Of a DNA stretch of 64,000 nucleotides, positions 12,230-22,475 are shown one piece after another. A program made the translations under genes and the position numbers. Under the pieces are notes generated by a model. It saw only the letters and a list, made by a program, of their open reading frames with translations. It did not search any database and was not told the origin of the DNA. Numbering within the stretch: the stretch's first letter is position 1; each line of letters begins with the position of its first letter. This stretch comes from Okapia johnstoni (Eukaryota > Chordata > Mammalia > Artiodactyla > Giraffidae): NCBI GenBank assembly GCA_024291935.2, contig CM044321.1:66334985-66398984 (forward strand), in the 5' to 3' direction.

Positions 12230-12523
12230 CTGGAGCCTGCTGCTGCTGCTGCTGCTAAGTCACTTCAGTCGTGTCCTACTGTGTGCGACCCCATAGACGG
12301 TAGCCCACCAGGCTCCCCTGTCCCTGGGATTCTCCAGGCAAGAACACTGGAGTGGGTTGCCATTTTCTTCTCCAATGCATAAAAGTGGAAAGTGAAAAGT
12401 GAAAGTGAAGTCGCTCAGTCGTGTCCGACCCTTAGCGACCCCATGGACTGCAGCCTACCAGGCTCCTCCGTCCATGGGATTTTCCAGGCAAGAGTACTGG
12501 AGTGGGTTGCCATTTCCTTCTCT
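12230..12523 (-). mobile_element. BOV-A2 dimeric SINE
   Basis: Two A monomers lie head to tail on the - strand. On the + strand the copy opens with a (CTG)n run at 12239-12257 followed by CTAAGTCACTTCAGTCGTGT, and a second monomer starts at about 12405 with GAAGTCGCTCAGTCGTGTCC. The GAAAGTGAAAAGTGAAAGTG linker lies between them. Low divergence suggests a young insertion. Confidence 0.93.
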
Positions 12524-12769
12524 GTGTTGGAGCCTAAATACAGGGAATTCATGTTTCTGCCATAAGAGATTGAGCTGCGTTTTTTCAGTAAAACCTCCCT
12601 TATGGTTTGGAAGTAGTATATATGAGTCTTTACATGAAATCGGTTCTCGGGTTATGGTTGACAATACTCTAAGGTTAAAGCCAGATTATTTCCAAGAGAT
12701 AAATGCTTTCAGACTCACAAGCCAAAAAAAAAAAAAAGATCAAAACAGGGTTTATTTTAGCTGAGCAAA

Positions 12770-12900
12770 CATTTACTGAATTCAGCTTATGTTCAGGGCA
12801 CCGTGCTGAGCACTGCAGAGCACATGGATGAGTAAGACTTAACTCTGCTCTTAAGCATCTTACAACTTAGGGAGACAAGCCGTACATAGATAACTGCAAT
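12770..12900 (+). repeat. L2-like LINE 3' fragment
   Basis: A degenerate run (CAAACATTTACTGAATTCAG, then CACCGTGCTGAGCAC and ACTCTGCTCTTAAGC) matches the common L2 3' end pattern as remembered. Confidence 0.4.
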
Positions 12901-13984
12901 ACAGCAAGACTAGAGACATTCCATGATAAGTTACAAAGAGCACCCAAGGGGGTCGAAATGAGGAATAAGGACTTGATGGAGAGGTGACAGCTAAAGGTTG
13001 AGATACACGAGGAACACATGCTGAGTGAAGCAAACAGCACATGTGTCAGGCGATTATAGGATTTCCATCTGGCTTGCAGAAGGATAACTGTGCAGTGAAG
13101 CATCAAATGACTCCAAAAATTAGACAGAGGCCCGCACCCAGGAAGGGCACTGAACATTAGAACAGAGGGCTTATATTTGATTCGTTAATCACTGGAGAAC
13201 CTTTGGGTGTTGTTGAGGGAGATGACCAGTTACGATGCTCTCATCTATAAACACAGGACCCAAAATCCAACAAACAGTTGTTTAAACAATAAAGATATTA
13301 TATAATCACACAAGACAGAAAATCTGGAGTTGAATAATTCCAGAGTCAGTTAATTCAGGGACACCAAGGCTGAAGTGCGCCTCTCTTGGTTATCCCCTTA
13401 AGGTCACAATAGGACTTGCCACAACTTAGCATTATCATGTCTTCCCAAAATCACATCCAAAGGCAAGAGGCCAGCAGACAGGGTCTCCTCAGGCATGTGT
13501 CTCTTTCTATCAGGGAGATAAATTTACAGAAGCACCTACCTTTTATCTTGGTCCCACAGGCCAGAAAATATACATTTTTCTAAATGTATACCTAAATCAA
13601 TCACTGGAGAGAAGAACGGGGTTACCATTTTTGGCTTAGGCCAGTGTGGTTTGGAGAGAAGGGCCCAACCTCCCTGAGCACAATACAGCCCAAACCTGAA
13701 CAGAACATGGCCTTTCTTAGAGAGGAAAGAGAGAGCAAGTATTTCCCAGGCAGCCAAGCTTGTGCTGCAGGGCCAGTGTCCATCAGAACTGCTTATTTGA
13801 CCCGTGAATCCGGAAGTGGTGAACAGGAGCTACCGGACGGGACAAGAATGGAGCGTCAGGCAGCCAGCACATTAATTGAGGCTCTGAGTTACCTGCAGTG
13901 ACTTCTAGTAGCCAGACTAGAAATAACAACATTCCAGGGATAGACTCTGGAGTCAAGAGTTTTCCAATGACTGGGGAAGAGGCC

Positions 13985-14196
13985 ACTCCTCCCAGGTGGC
14001 TCAGACAGTAAAGAATCTGCCTACAAATGCAGGAGACGTGGGTTCAATCCCTGGGTGGGGAAGATCCCTTGGAAGAGGATATGGCAACCCATTCCCAGTA
14101 TTCTTTCCTGGGAAATCCAAGGACAGAGGAGCCTGGCCAGCTACAGTCCATGGGGTCGGGAAGAGTAGGACATGACTAAGCTATTAACACTTCACA
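13985..14196 (+). mobile_element. Bov-tA SINE
   Basis: Head (CCAGGTGGCTCAGACAGTAA), box-B-like region (GGTTCAATCCCTGGG) and tail (AGTAGGACATGACTAAGC) are present. It carries small insertions and substitutions. Confidence 0.9.
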
Positions 14197-14251
14197 CTTC
14201 TTACTCAAGTGAGATCCTGATGGTGTCTTTCACAGTGAAGGGGAATAAGGC

Positions 14252-14397
14252 AGTGCTGCTGCTGCTGCTGCTGCTAAGTCACTTCAGTCGTGTCCGAGTC
14301 TGTGTGACCCCATAGACAGCAGCCCATCAGGCTCCCCCATCCCTGGGATTCTCCAGGCAAGAACACTGGAGTGGGTTGCCATTGCCTTCTCCGATGA
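14252..14397 (-). mobile_element. BOV-A SINE, single monomer
   Basis: A (TGC)n run followed by TAAGTCACTTCAGTCGTGTC and ending at TTGCCATTGCCTTCTCCGAT corresponds to one half of a BOV-A2 on the - strand. Confidence 0.88.
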
Positions 14398-14659
14398 GGC
14401 AGTGAGTCAGTCCTAAAAGATCACTAACAGACACAGCCAGGGGGCAGCAAAATGCAGCACGGAGCACCCATTTTTCTAGGATTTTCCCTCTTAGTTACCT
14501 CTTACTGTTCAGGCCAATCTTTCAAGCCAGTGTGACCAGGGCTCCACCACCACCATCATCACCACAGGGACCACCCAGAAGGAGAACAGCTTGAAAGGAG
14601 GGGGCACCTGGTTCCCCTTCCCGAAAGCCCTGGGCATCCTGAGAGATGCTTCACAAGCT

Positions 14660-14682
14660 GGGGGGGGGGGGGGGGGGGGGGG
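14660..14682 (+). repeat. Poly(G)23 mononucleotide tract
   Basis: Twenty-three consecutive G lie about 300 bases before the acceptor of the next STARD13 exon. Such runs are unstable and hard to sequence, so the length may not be exact. Confidence 0.85.
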
Positions 14683-14978
14683 TGATGGGCAAGAGGTTTG
14701 AAACAGGTGAGGTGGCAGACAGGTGAGTATGAAAAGCCAGCACGGAGTGCTCCTTGCGAGTCCAGACTCGTCGTTAAGACCGTGAGTTCTGGTGTGAGAC
14801 TGGGGGGTTCCGATGCCGGATCCGAAGCAATGACTTCTCTGTGCCTCCCAGCTGTCCTCACGGTCACTGTTGATGACAACGAGGACCCCGAGCACATTCG
14901 CAGGAAGGTAGCGCACTCTCCCCCTCCCGCACCGGCTGCAGCTGGCCCTCTGACGGCCCGGCACCCACTTTTCCACAG

Positions 14979-15189
14979 GTGTCCCCAAGGAGCAGCGGCT
15001 GCAGGCAGTGCAGGCGGCCGTCCTGCTGCTGGCCGACGAGAGCCGGGAGGTGCTGCAGACGCTGCTGTGCTTCCTCAACGACGTGGTCCACGCGGTGGAA
15101 GAGAATCAGATGACACCCATGAACTTGGCCGTGTGTCTGGCCCCTTCCCTCTTCCACCTGAATTTACTGAAGAAAGAAAGCTCCCCCAG
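14979..15189 (+). CDS. STARD13: STARD13 coding exon (sixth from last), RhoGAP core
   Basis: GT completes the split codon (TGT), then VPKEQRLQAVQAAVLLLADE, SREVLQTLLCFLNDVVHAVE and ENQMTPMNLAVCLAPSLFHL follow. The NQMTPMNLAVCLAPSL segment is the hallmark RhoGAP motif, whose Asn contacts the GTPase switch regions. The exon ends ESSP plus AG of a split Arg codon before GTGGGT. GC content is well above that of the flanking introns. The frame is intact. Confidence 0.95.
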
Positions 15190-15789
15190 GTGGGTTTTTC
15201 TCAACGGGAATGCTAATCCTAAACCAGGTATTCCCCAGGACTACTTAAAAAAAAACTACATGAGTCGCACTTCAACCTGGGGATCTGTTAGCACTTCGTT
15301 TATAATCAGAAAATGTTTGGAGGAACCTTATTCTTGCGGCTCAGAGTCAGAGAATTACCAAGGTAGCATTGAAGAGTGTCCTCTGTGATCCAGAAAACCT
15401 GGAATTCTGTTCTGTTTTGTGTGTGTGAGTGAGAAGGAAGGAAAAAGTACACAAAGTGGTATTTTACAAAATCTTCAATTTGGAAAGACTGGATTTCAGG
15501 CCCAAGCACGGCAGCTTGCGGTGAAGTAGTTTCAAACTTGGGGAAAAATGGATTAATTTCTCCCCCAACAGTTATTCCTGCCCTTGTGTTTTTCCAAGGT
15601 TTTTCATTTGTCAGACTCTTAACCTGCCTTGGGATATCTAAGATGTGTGGTCACTGTTTTTATTTGGAAATGAGAAAGTCTGGGATCTGGGTAGCATCCG
15701 GGCATGAAGAGATAGCAGAGGGGTAAATTGCGTCCTGTGAAATGCTTTCGGGTTTGGGATTCGCTGAGGATTGTCCCCTTCAATTACAG
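15190..15789 (+). other. STARD13: STARD13 intron
   Basis: This short intron has a GTGGGT donor and a CAATTACAG acceptor. I see no repeat in it. Confidence 0.7.
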
Positions 15790-15904
15790 AGTCATCCAGA
15801 AGAAATATGCCGCCGGGAAGCCGGATCAAAAGGACCTCAGTGAGAATCTGGCTGCCGCTCAGGGGCTGGCCCACATGATCATGGAATGTGACAGACTTTT
15901 TGAG
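15790..15904 (+). CDS. STARD13: STARD13 coding exon (fifth from last)
   Basis: A completes the Arg codon, then VIQKKYAAGKPDQKDLSENL and AAAQGLAHMIMECDRLFE follow. This closes the RhoGAP domain; the ENLAAAQGLAHMI helix is shared with DLC1. The exon ends in phase 0 before GTGAGT. Thr-to-Ala in KKYATG and Asn-to-Ser in DLNEN relative to my memory of the human protein are conservative. Confidence 0.94.
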
Positions 15905-16759
15905 GTGAGTGAGAGGCTCCAACTGCCTTCCTTATAGCTCTTGGAACTCAATAAGACACTTGGAATGGTTACTGCAGTTACGGCTTATTTCTGGGTTTTT
16001 TTTTTGGGGGGGGGGCGGCGAGTTTGGCAATGGTACACTGAATAGTGCCTCCCAGAAATATGAGGAGCCAACCCCAAAGTTGAGGCTTTGACAGTTAAAG
16101 ACACTTGGGTTTACCATGATGATGATGTTTATAAAAACGGTTGCATTAAGTTCCCATGCCAGGTCCTAGGCTAGCCAATTATAGTATATTTGATGTGACC
16201 TCAGGACTTGATTAGATTCAATGTGTCTGTGTGTTTGTGTATGTGTGTGGGATACTGAACAATCGCTGTTAACTTTGAATCAGTGACAGCTTATGAATAC
16301 AGCCACAGATATGCTAAAGGAGTAAGTGAACTAGACTTCTGGCATGCTTTTTGTGGCAAAACTGGCATTTGCAAAAGGAAAAAGTGTGCTAAAAAGGTAA
16401 AGCTGTTTTCTGAGTCATGTTTGATGTTCCCCTTAAGTCTGTGCACTTTTTAAGTTTCCCAAGTCCAAGTTTTGCCAAACTGAATAAAAGTATATGACAA
16501 GTAAAATCAAAGAAAAATGCAAAGGATGAATGGGAAGTCATGGCGATGTTCTGAATAATAAATATAGCCTCAAACAGATCTGGGTTTCCTGACTTTCAGA
16601 AGCCCTTTCTCCCGACCACTGTCACTGATCTCAGACAGACATCTCTTGCCCCGCGGCACCTGACCGGTCACCAGTACTGTGGTTTTTGGTGATGCTACTT
16701 CACTTTCTCTATTAGTCTCAGCATTCCTGTGTTGCTCTTCTGTGTACCCGTTGGTTCAG
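15905..16759 (+). other. STARD13: STARD13 intron
   Basis: The intron is GTGAGT to TTGGTTCAG. It carries a T10 then G10 run near 15995-16015 and a short interrupted TG stretch at 16220-16248. I see nothing else. Confidence 0.7.
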
Positions 16760-16981
16760 GTCCCGCTCGAGATGGTGACCCAGTCTCATAACTCATATGT
16801 GGAGGCTGAGATCCATCCGCCAACTCTGGAAGAGCTGGGGGCCCAACTGGAGGACAGTGGGGCCACTTTCCACACGTACCTGGAGCATCTCGTCCAGGGC
16901 CTCCAGAAGGAAGCCAAGGAGAAGTTCAAAGGATGGGTCACGTGTCCAAGCACAGACAACACAGAGCTTGCTTTCAAAAAG
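16760..16981 (+). CDS. STARD13: STARD13 coding exon (fourth from last), linker into START
   Basis: Exactly 74 codons encode VPLEMVTQSHNSYVEAEIHP, PTLEELGAQLEDSGATFHTY, LEHLVQGLQKEAKEKFKGWV and TCPSTDNTELAFKK. The KFKGWV segment begins the START domain; the preceding part is the charged helical linker between RhoGAP and START. Both ends are phase 0. The donor GTAATC is slightly non-consensus. The linker differs from human at several positions, more than the flanking domains. Confidence 0.94.
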
Positions 16982-17109
16982 GTAATCTCGGGTCTTAGAA
17001 AAAAATTTACTCCCAAAAAGCCACATCTAACGACGTGGAGTTTGTTTTGCTTCGAAAGTGGCCCCTCTGTCTCCAGGGCTTGTCACACATAGGAGCTGGT
17101 CAAAGCTCT

Positions 17110-17265
17110 GCACCAGAGTCTGACTGTGTAATCAGATGGCAGACTGTGGAGCCGCCCTTCTGGACCCAGGCCTGGCTCTGCCCCTGAGCTGTGTGACGCT
17201 GGGCGAGTCACACACCTGTCTGTGCCTCCATGTTCTCATTTGCATAACGGACATACTAACAGGAC
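17110..17265 (+). repeat. MIR-like SINE
   Basis: The order TGGAGCCGCCCTTC, CTGAGCTGTGTGACGCTGGG, CGAGTCACACACCTG and CTCATTTGCATAACGG follows the MIR core (last part: the usual TGTAAAATGGG region). Confidence 0.65.
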
Positions 17266-17277
17266 CACTACCAGAGA

Positions 17278-17480
17278 ACATATATACACTATGGATACTA
17301 TGTATAAAATAGATAACTAATGAGAACCTACCCTGTAGCACGGGGAACTCAGTGCTCTGTGGTGACCTAAATAGGAAGGAAATCCAGAAAGAGGAGATAT
17401 ATGTATAAGTATAGCTGATTCACTTTGCAAACACTAAGGCAACACTGGAAAGCAACTACAATAAAAATTAATTTTTAAAA
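17278..17480 (+). mobile_element. L1 3' end fragment (bovine type)
   Basis: CTATGTATAAAATAGATAAC, then CCCTGTAGCACGGGGAACTC, GATTCACTTTGC and CAACTACAATAAAAATTAAT match the 3' UTR of ruminant L1, here 5'-truncated and ending in an A-rich tail. Confidence 0.8.
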
Positions 17481-17721
17481 AACGGAAAACAAAAAACTAA
17501 AAATCAGAACAGTGCTTAGCACACAGGGAGCACTGTGTGCTGCAGGTTATTGTTTTTATTACCACTCTTCTCTTAAGCTTGAGGGTGAACATTTTAAACC
17601 TGAGGTGTACAGAATCACTTTCAAGTTACATAATCAATGAGGCTTTTTGAACACCCAGTGAAGCCTGGTAGGTTCTGCTGGAACCAGCCACCTCTCAGCC
17701 GCTGCGGGTGTCTTTCCCCAG

Positions 17722-17939
17722 GTGGGAGACGGGCCCCCGCTGAGGCTGTGGAAGGCTTCCGCGGAGGTGGAGGCACCCCCCTCGGTGGTTCTGAACCGCG
17801 TGCTGAGGGAGCGCCACCTATGGGACGAGGACTTCGTGCAGTGGAAGGTGGTGGAAACGCTGGACAGACAGACAGAAGTCTATCAGTACGTGCTGAACAG
17901 CATGGCGCCCCACCCCTCCAGGGACTTCGTGGTTCTCAG
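17722..17939 (+). CDS. STARD13: STARD13 coding exon (third from last), START domain
   Basis: The exon encodes VGDGPPLRLWKASAEVEAPP, SVVLNRVLRERHLWDEDFVQ, WKVVETLDRQTEVYQYVLNS and MAPHPSRDFVVL, ending with AG of a split Arg before GTAAGC. This is the first half of the START fold. The RERHLWD and QYVLNSMAPHPSRDFVV segments are strongly conserved in the DLC family. The GTG at 17722 is the first full codon of the exon, not a translation start. Confidence 0.96.
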
Positions 17940-18390
17940 GTAAGCCTGACCCTCTACTCCAAACGCAGGGTGAAAGCTGCAGATGGAAGCATTTCGCTGC
18001 GTTCTCCCACCTAAGTTCAGTCTCCACTGGGAACACTAGCGCCGGCCCTCAGTTCATTTCCCTCAGTGAAAACTGACTGCCGTATTCATGCCCGACCTCC
18101 TGCTTATTTCACCCAATTTACAGTTCTGCCACGCTGTCTTACGGCTCCTTTCATTATGGAGCATTCGGTTTATTAGACCATAAATATCGTTCATTTCCTC
18201 AGAACAGAGTCCCAAGAAGAGCTGCTGTTTGTCCAGCTGTACTTTCTGCCAAATTATGCAAATTGAATCTCACTGGCTTTTCTCTTGATTTTGTTTTTCT
18301 CCGCCTGGGAAAGGCAAGTCTTCAGTGGTGTGGCTCTCCATCTGGAATGTGTGTAACTTCAGAATTCATCTGTATAACCTCACACGTTCA

Positions 18391-18599
18391 GACTGTGCTC
18401 AGTCGCTAGTCATGTGCAATTCTTTGCGACCGCATGGACTGTAGCCCGCCAGGCTCCTCTGTCCATGGAATTCTCCAAGCAAGAATACTGGAGTGGGTTG
18501 CCTTGATCTCCTCCTGGGGATCTTCCAGACCTAGGGATCTAATCCAGGTCTCCTGGATTGCAGGCGAATTCTTTACCCTCTGAGCCACCAGGGAAGCCC
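18391..18599 (-). mobile_element. Bov-tA SINE
   Basis: On the + strand it reads from the tail (TGTGCTCAGTCGCTAGTCAT) to the inverted head (GAGCCACCAGGGAAGCCCT). Flanks CTCACACGTTCA and CTCACGTGTTCA are near-identical and look like a diverged target-site duplication. Confidence 0.9.
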
Positions 18600-19436
18600 T
18601 CACGTGTTCATAAGTCATCCCCATGCATGGAAACCTTGGTCTAGCCCGAAAGGTCTAACTATGCTGAGACACTTGAATGTCCAGAAAGATTTCAGGGCCT
18701 GACAAGGCTTGAGACTCTTATCTCATCTGCTGAAATATTGCTTCTAATAGATTTGTGAGTTGAGTTCCAGACCCCTGTTTTCTGGACTTAGAGTGGGATG
18801 CTCAACTAACAGTAGGCAGTGGGACAGTGGAGCTGTGTATGTTGGCTGGTGAGCCTGTGCTGAATCAGAAAGAATGGGACGGAGGATACTGACAAACCCA
18901 AATAAAATATAATTAAATAAAATTTTATTTTACTGATAACTGATGGTGAATACCATCTCTTCTCATATATTAGCAGTATTAAAAAAAAATCACTAGTGAA
19001 ATTCCCAAATGCATATTTAAAATAGTTTCTTTATGAAACTAGTCTTGATGGCAAACTAAAGATTACTTTTCACATGGGCTATTTCTGCCTTTGGAATTGG
19101 TCCTTAGGACCTTGAATTTCAAGAGTCATTTTTTCCCCCCAAATATATGTGTTTATCTTAGCCACGATGGGATCCTGGTGGAGAATGTGGGCAATTGTAA
19201 GCATGGCTTATTAACACAGTTATTGGGACATTACTCATCTCATTGGAAGTTAAATTTTACACCTTCACTGCTGCAAGCAAGAAGTCAAATAGTTCCAGGA
19301 TGGCACCCCTGGGTACTGGTGGGTTGGAGCCCCACCATGGCCCACTCTCCGCTCCCCTCAGAGGAGGTTGAGGGCCGGAGTCCATTCACGGAACAGCCCT
19401 CCTTCCACTCCTCCTGCAGTGCCACCCACCTTCCAT

Positions 19437-19565
19437 TTCTAGAGTCTCATTCCATCCCAGCCTTGTGCCAGACACTGTTGGAGACTCAAGATACTGCTGT
19501 GAACAGACCACAGTCCTGCTTTCTTGAGATTTATATTTTATTAGGAAGAGTCAATAAGGAATAAG
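19437..19565 (+). repeat. L2-like LINE 3' fragment
   Basis: CCTTGTGCCAGACACTGTTG, GATACTGCTGTGAACAGACC and TCCTGCTTTCTTGAG match the common L2 3' end pattern. Confidence 0.5.
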
Positions 19566-19587
19566 CAAGGGGACTAGGATTTCTTAT

Positions 19588-20010
19588 CTTTTCTGTTGTT
19601 GTTCAGTCGCTAAGTCATTTCCGACTCTGTGACCCCATGGACTGCAGCTTACTAGGCTCTCCTGTCCTTCACTGTCTCCTGAAATTTGCTCAGATTCCTG
19701 TCCATTGAGTCAGTGGTGCTATCTAATCATCTCATCCTCTGCCGCCCCCTTCTCCTCCCACCCTCAATCTTTCTGAGCATCAGGGTCTTTTCTTTTGAGT
19801 TGCTGTTCACATTAGATGGCCAAAGTATTGGAGCTTCAGTTTCAGCATCAATCCTTCCAATGAATATTCAGGGTTGAGTTCCTTTAGGATTGACTGATTT
19901 GATCTCCTTATAGTCCAAGGGACTCTGAAGAGTCTTCTCCAGCACCACAATTCAAAAACATCAACTTTTTGGTGCCCAGCCTTCTTTATCACCCAGCTCT
20001 CACAAGGCTG
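19588..20010 (-). mobile_element. BovB LINE 3' fragment
   Basis: On the + strand it starts with TTGTTGTTCAGTCGCTAAGT and runs through ATGAATATTCAGGGTTGAGT to the inverted end of the ORF2 region. It is the 3' end of BovB on the - strand, 5'-truncated. Confidence 0.9.
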
Positions 20011-20954
20011 TGATCCATGAAGAGGTTACTTATCTTAGGGTGATACGTAAGATAGAAGAATAGAAAGGGGTAGAATTTCAAAAATAGTGGTCAGAGCAGA
20101 GTCTCACTGTGTTGATATTTGATCCAAGACTTGAAGGAGAAGGTGGGTGGACCATGAGGCTGAGGGAAGAGAACTCGGCACCCAAGAAGATGAATAATGA
20201 ACCAGACATGTTGCTTGCAGCAGGAATTCCTTGTGGTTATGATACAAGAAGTAGAATATGCCATGGGTGGTCTCCTTTCAGGATGACCATGTTCACGTCT
20301 CACTTCGTCCCTTTCTCTAGTTCCTCAGGAGGTTCCAGTGATAATCACTGAAGCCTTTTTCCATTTTATCCCCACAAATCTATACAACTTTCAGTCTTTG
20401 TTCTCAATCACAGCATCATGCATGAAAAGAGAACGGTCATACCCATGGAGCAGTTGCTAAGACATTTGTGTTGGGCTTGCTTATCCCCAAGTTTCTTGGT
20501 AATATGTTTCTTGTGTGGTAGAAGAGGATGAAGTTATAGATGAGATAACTAAGCAAGGGGATAGGATCTGTGACATAATAACTGAGATTATAATAATCAA
20601 ACCTATATCCTGTGGTAGAAATGGTTGCTACAGAGATGCTCTCATGGTTCCTGACTTCCATCTACAACCTCTTCCCAAGTGGTACCCCCTTCTATGCTTG
20701 AATAGCCCCAGTAACAGTGAGCTCACTACTCCTCATACAGCCCATTCCATTTTTGAAGAGTACACATTGTGAGACAGTTCTTCTCTGCACTGGATTGAAA
20801 CATGCCTTCATATCTCTGCTTTCTGGAGTCAAATCAATGGTATTTATTTCTTCTCCCACTCAAGAGCTTCTCAAGGATTTGAAGGCAGTTAGCAGTCCAC
20901 ATGTGTCTAGTTTTCTTCTGAGCATCATCAGCTCATATATCCTTTCAGACTTGA

Positions 20955-21150
20955 GTGGAGCATCACCTCCTCCAGGAAGCCTTCCCATGTGCATGATCTC
21001 AGAGTTCTCCTTGCACAGCCTTATCACTGTGCTTGTCAAAGTGTTTTAGAGTTCTCTCTGGAGGTCTGTTTCTCCTCTTGATTAGATCTTTGTGTCTTCA
21101 GTGGCTTCTCATAGCTTGGCACATCCAGTAGATGTTTGGAGAAAGAACTG
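20955..21150 (+). repeat. L2/MIR-like fragment
   Basis: TCCAGGAAGCCTTCCCATGT, ACTGTGCTTGTCAAAG and CTTGGCACATCCAGTAGATG resemble the conserved L2 tail. A second short piece with AGCACATAGTAGATGCTCAG lies near 21903-21935. Confidence 0.45.
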
Positions 21151-21473
21151 AATTAGCAAGTCCTGATTCCCAAATGGTGGGACCAGTGAGCCCTTCAGAA
21201 ATGTGCAGGACTCTCTTCAGCCTCAGTTTGGGATTTGGAAAGAATCTCTAAAAACTGCAAATTTGTTTCTGACCTCTGGGCTAAAGGGATGAGACCCCTG
21301 CTTTGAACCACACTGTATAAACTTTGCACACACTTGTGAGAACCATTAGCTGAATCCAAGTAACTGGGTTTGGAATTTGAGCAAGAAAATGTCAGCGTAA
21401 GCCTCAGCACCGTGCTCAGGGTTTTCTTTCTCTCTCAGCCATAATTCCCACGTGTGGGTTTGTTTTGCTGCAG

Positions 21474-21650
21474 GACCTGGAAGACTGATTTGCCCAAAGG
21501 AATGTGTACCCTAGTGTCCCTCTCCGTGGAACATGAGGAAGCCCAGCTCATGGGCGGCGTGCGGGCTGTGGTGATGGACTCTCAGTACTTGATAGAGCCA
21601 TGTGGTTCAGGCAAGTCGCGGCTGACCCACATCTGTAGGGTGGACCTAAG
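21474..21650 (+). CDS. STARD13: STARD13 coding exon (second from last), START domain
   Basis: G completes the Arg codon, then TWKTDLPKGMCTLVSLSVEH, EEAQLMGGVRAVVMDSQYLI, EPCGSGKSRLTHICRVDL and a split Arg follow, before GTGAGT. It forms the central beta strands of START; the QYLIEPCGSGKSRLTHICR stretch lines the pocket region in the DLC family. The lipid ligand of this START domain is not established by sequence. Confidence 0.96.
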
Positions 21651-22357
21651 GTGAGTGTGGGCTCCTGGAGGTGGCAGGCACAAGGCCCTCTTTCCCATCT
21701 GATCCCTTACTGCTCTGTCCTTTTCTCCTCCTGACCATTAACACGTTGTCTCGATGATTATGAATCATTCCCCTCACTTCTCTTCCCAGCCTGGCTAAAA
21801 TTCTGACTTTCAGGAGAAGGTCCCATGCTCATCTTTATTTTCCGTTTTGTCCCATGTGTACTCCTGTGCTTCTCTCACGGGGCAAACACCAGCACTGGAG
21901 CCTAGCACATAGTAGATGCTCAGTAAATGCGATCCTCTTGTGTTTCTTTCCAGCCTGTCCCTTTTCTGCTCCCTCCAGTTGTCCTCCTATGAGAAGGAAC
22001 TAATTTAAATCCAACCTTTTTCAACACATTCATGATGCTAAACTGAATTCTTGGTTTGGGTGGATATAAACTGGGTTTTCTCCATAAATTCTTGACTTAA
22101 GTCAGACTCGTCCCTGAAAGGAGGCTATCATTTGAAAGCACCCGGTGAATACTGCAAAGACAGACTGAATCCTTGGCCAGGAAGGCATTTTCACGGGCCC
22201 CCATTGACAGAATGTTCTCAGATCCTTGGAGCAGCAGCCCCTCGGGGAAGGCAGGCGGACTGACAGGCAGGGCACAGGTGCAGCCGTGTTGACAGTGACA
22301 AACTGTTGTGATGTGGAAGAGGCTTTCCCACTTCCCTCCCCATTTTTGTCCCCACAG
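21651..22357 (+). other. STARD13: STARD13 last intron
   Basis: The intron is GTGAGT to TTTTTGTCCCCACAG. Apart from a short L2/MIR-like piece at about 21903-21935 I see only unique sequence. Confidence 0.7.
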
Positions 22358-22475
22358 AGGTCACTCCCCAGAATGGTACAATAAAGGCTTTGGACATCTG
22401 TGTGCGGCAGAAGTTGCCAGGATTAGAAACTCTTTTCAGCCCCTCATTGCTGAGGGTCCAGAAACTAAAATCTGA
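22358..22475 (+). CDS. STARD13: STARD13 terminal coding exon with stop codon
   Basis: A completes AGA (Arg), then GHSPEWYNKGFGHLCAAEVA, RIRNSFQPLIAEGPETKI and TGA at 22473-22475 follow. The HLCAAEVARIRNSF segment is the long C-terminal helix that closes the START pocket. The PETKI terminus identifies STARD13 rather than DLC1, whose end is different. The whole reading frame from position 1 closes here without a break. Confidence 0.97.

Larger units (their letters stand above)
10805..14978 (+). other. STARD13: STARD13 intron (4.2 kb)
   Basis: The intron has a consensus GTAAGT donor and a pyrimidine-rich TTTTCCACAG acceptor. It holds Bov-tA copies at 10906-11119 and 13985-14196, a BOV-A2 at 12230-12523, a half BOV-A at 14252-14397, Tigger-like remnants at 11733-11940, an L2-like fragment at 12770-12900 and a run of 23 G at 14660-14682. 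The stretches 11120-11732 and 12901-13984 show nothing I can name. Confidence 0.75.
16982..17721 (+). other. STARD13: STARD13 intron
   Basis: The intron contains a MIR-like SINE (about 17110-17265, + strand) followed directly by the 3' end of a bovine-type L1 (17278-17480, + strand). The acceptor is TTTCCCCAG. Confidence 0.7.
17940..21473 (+). other. STARD13: STARD13 intron (3.5 kb)
   Basis: The intron holds a Bov-tA at 18391-18599, an L2-like fragment near 19437-19565, an inverted BovB 3' piece at 19588-20010 and an L2/MIR-like stretch around 20955-21150. The rest, including 18600-19436 and 20011-20950, appears unique. The acceptor is TTTTGCTGCAG. Confidence 0.7.

Noticed and set aside
14698..15216. 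172-codon frame overlapping a STARD13 exon
   Set aside because: It is a different frame from the RhoGAP reading and gives low-complexity Ala/Gly-rich sequence; a GC-rich shadow.
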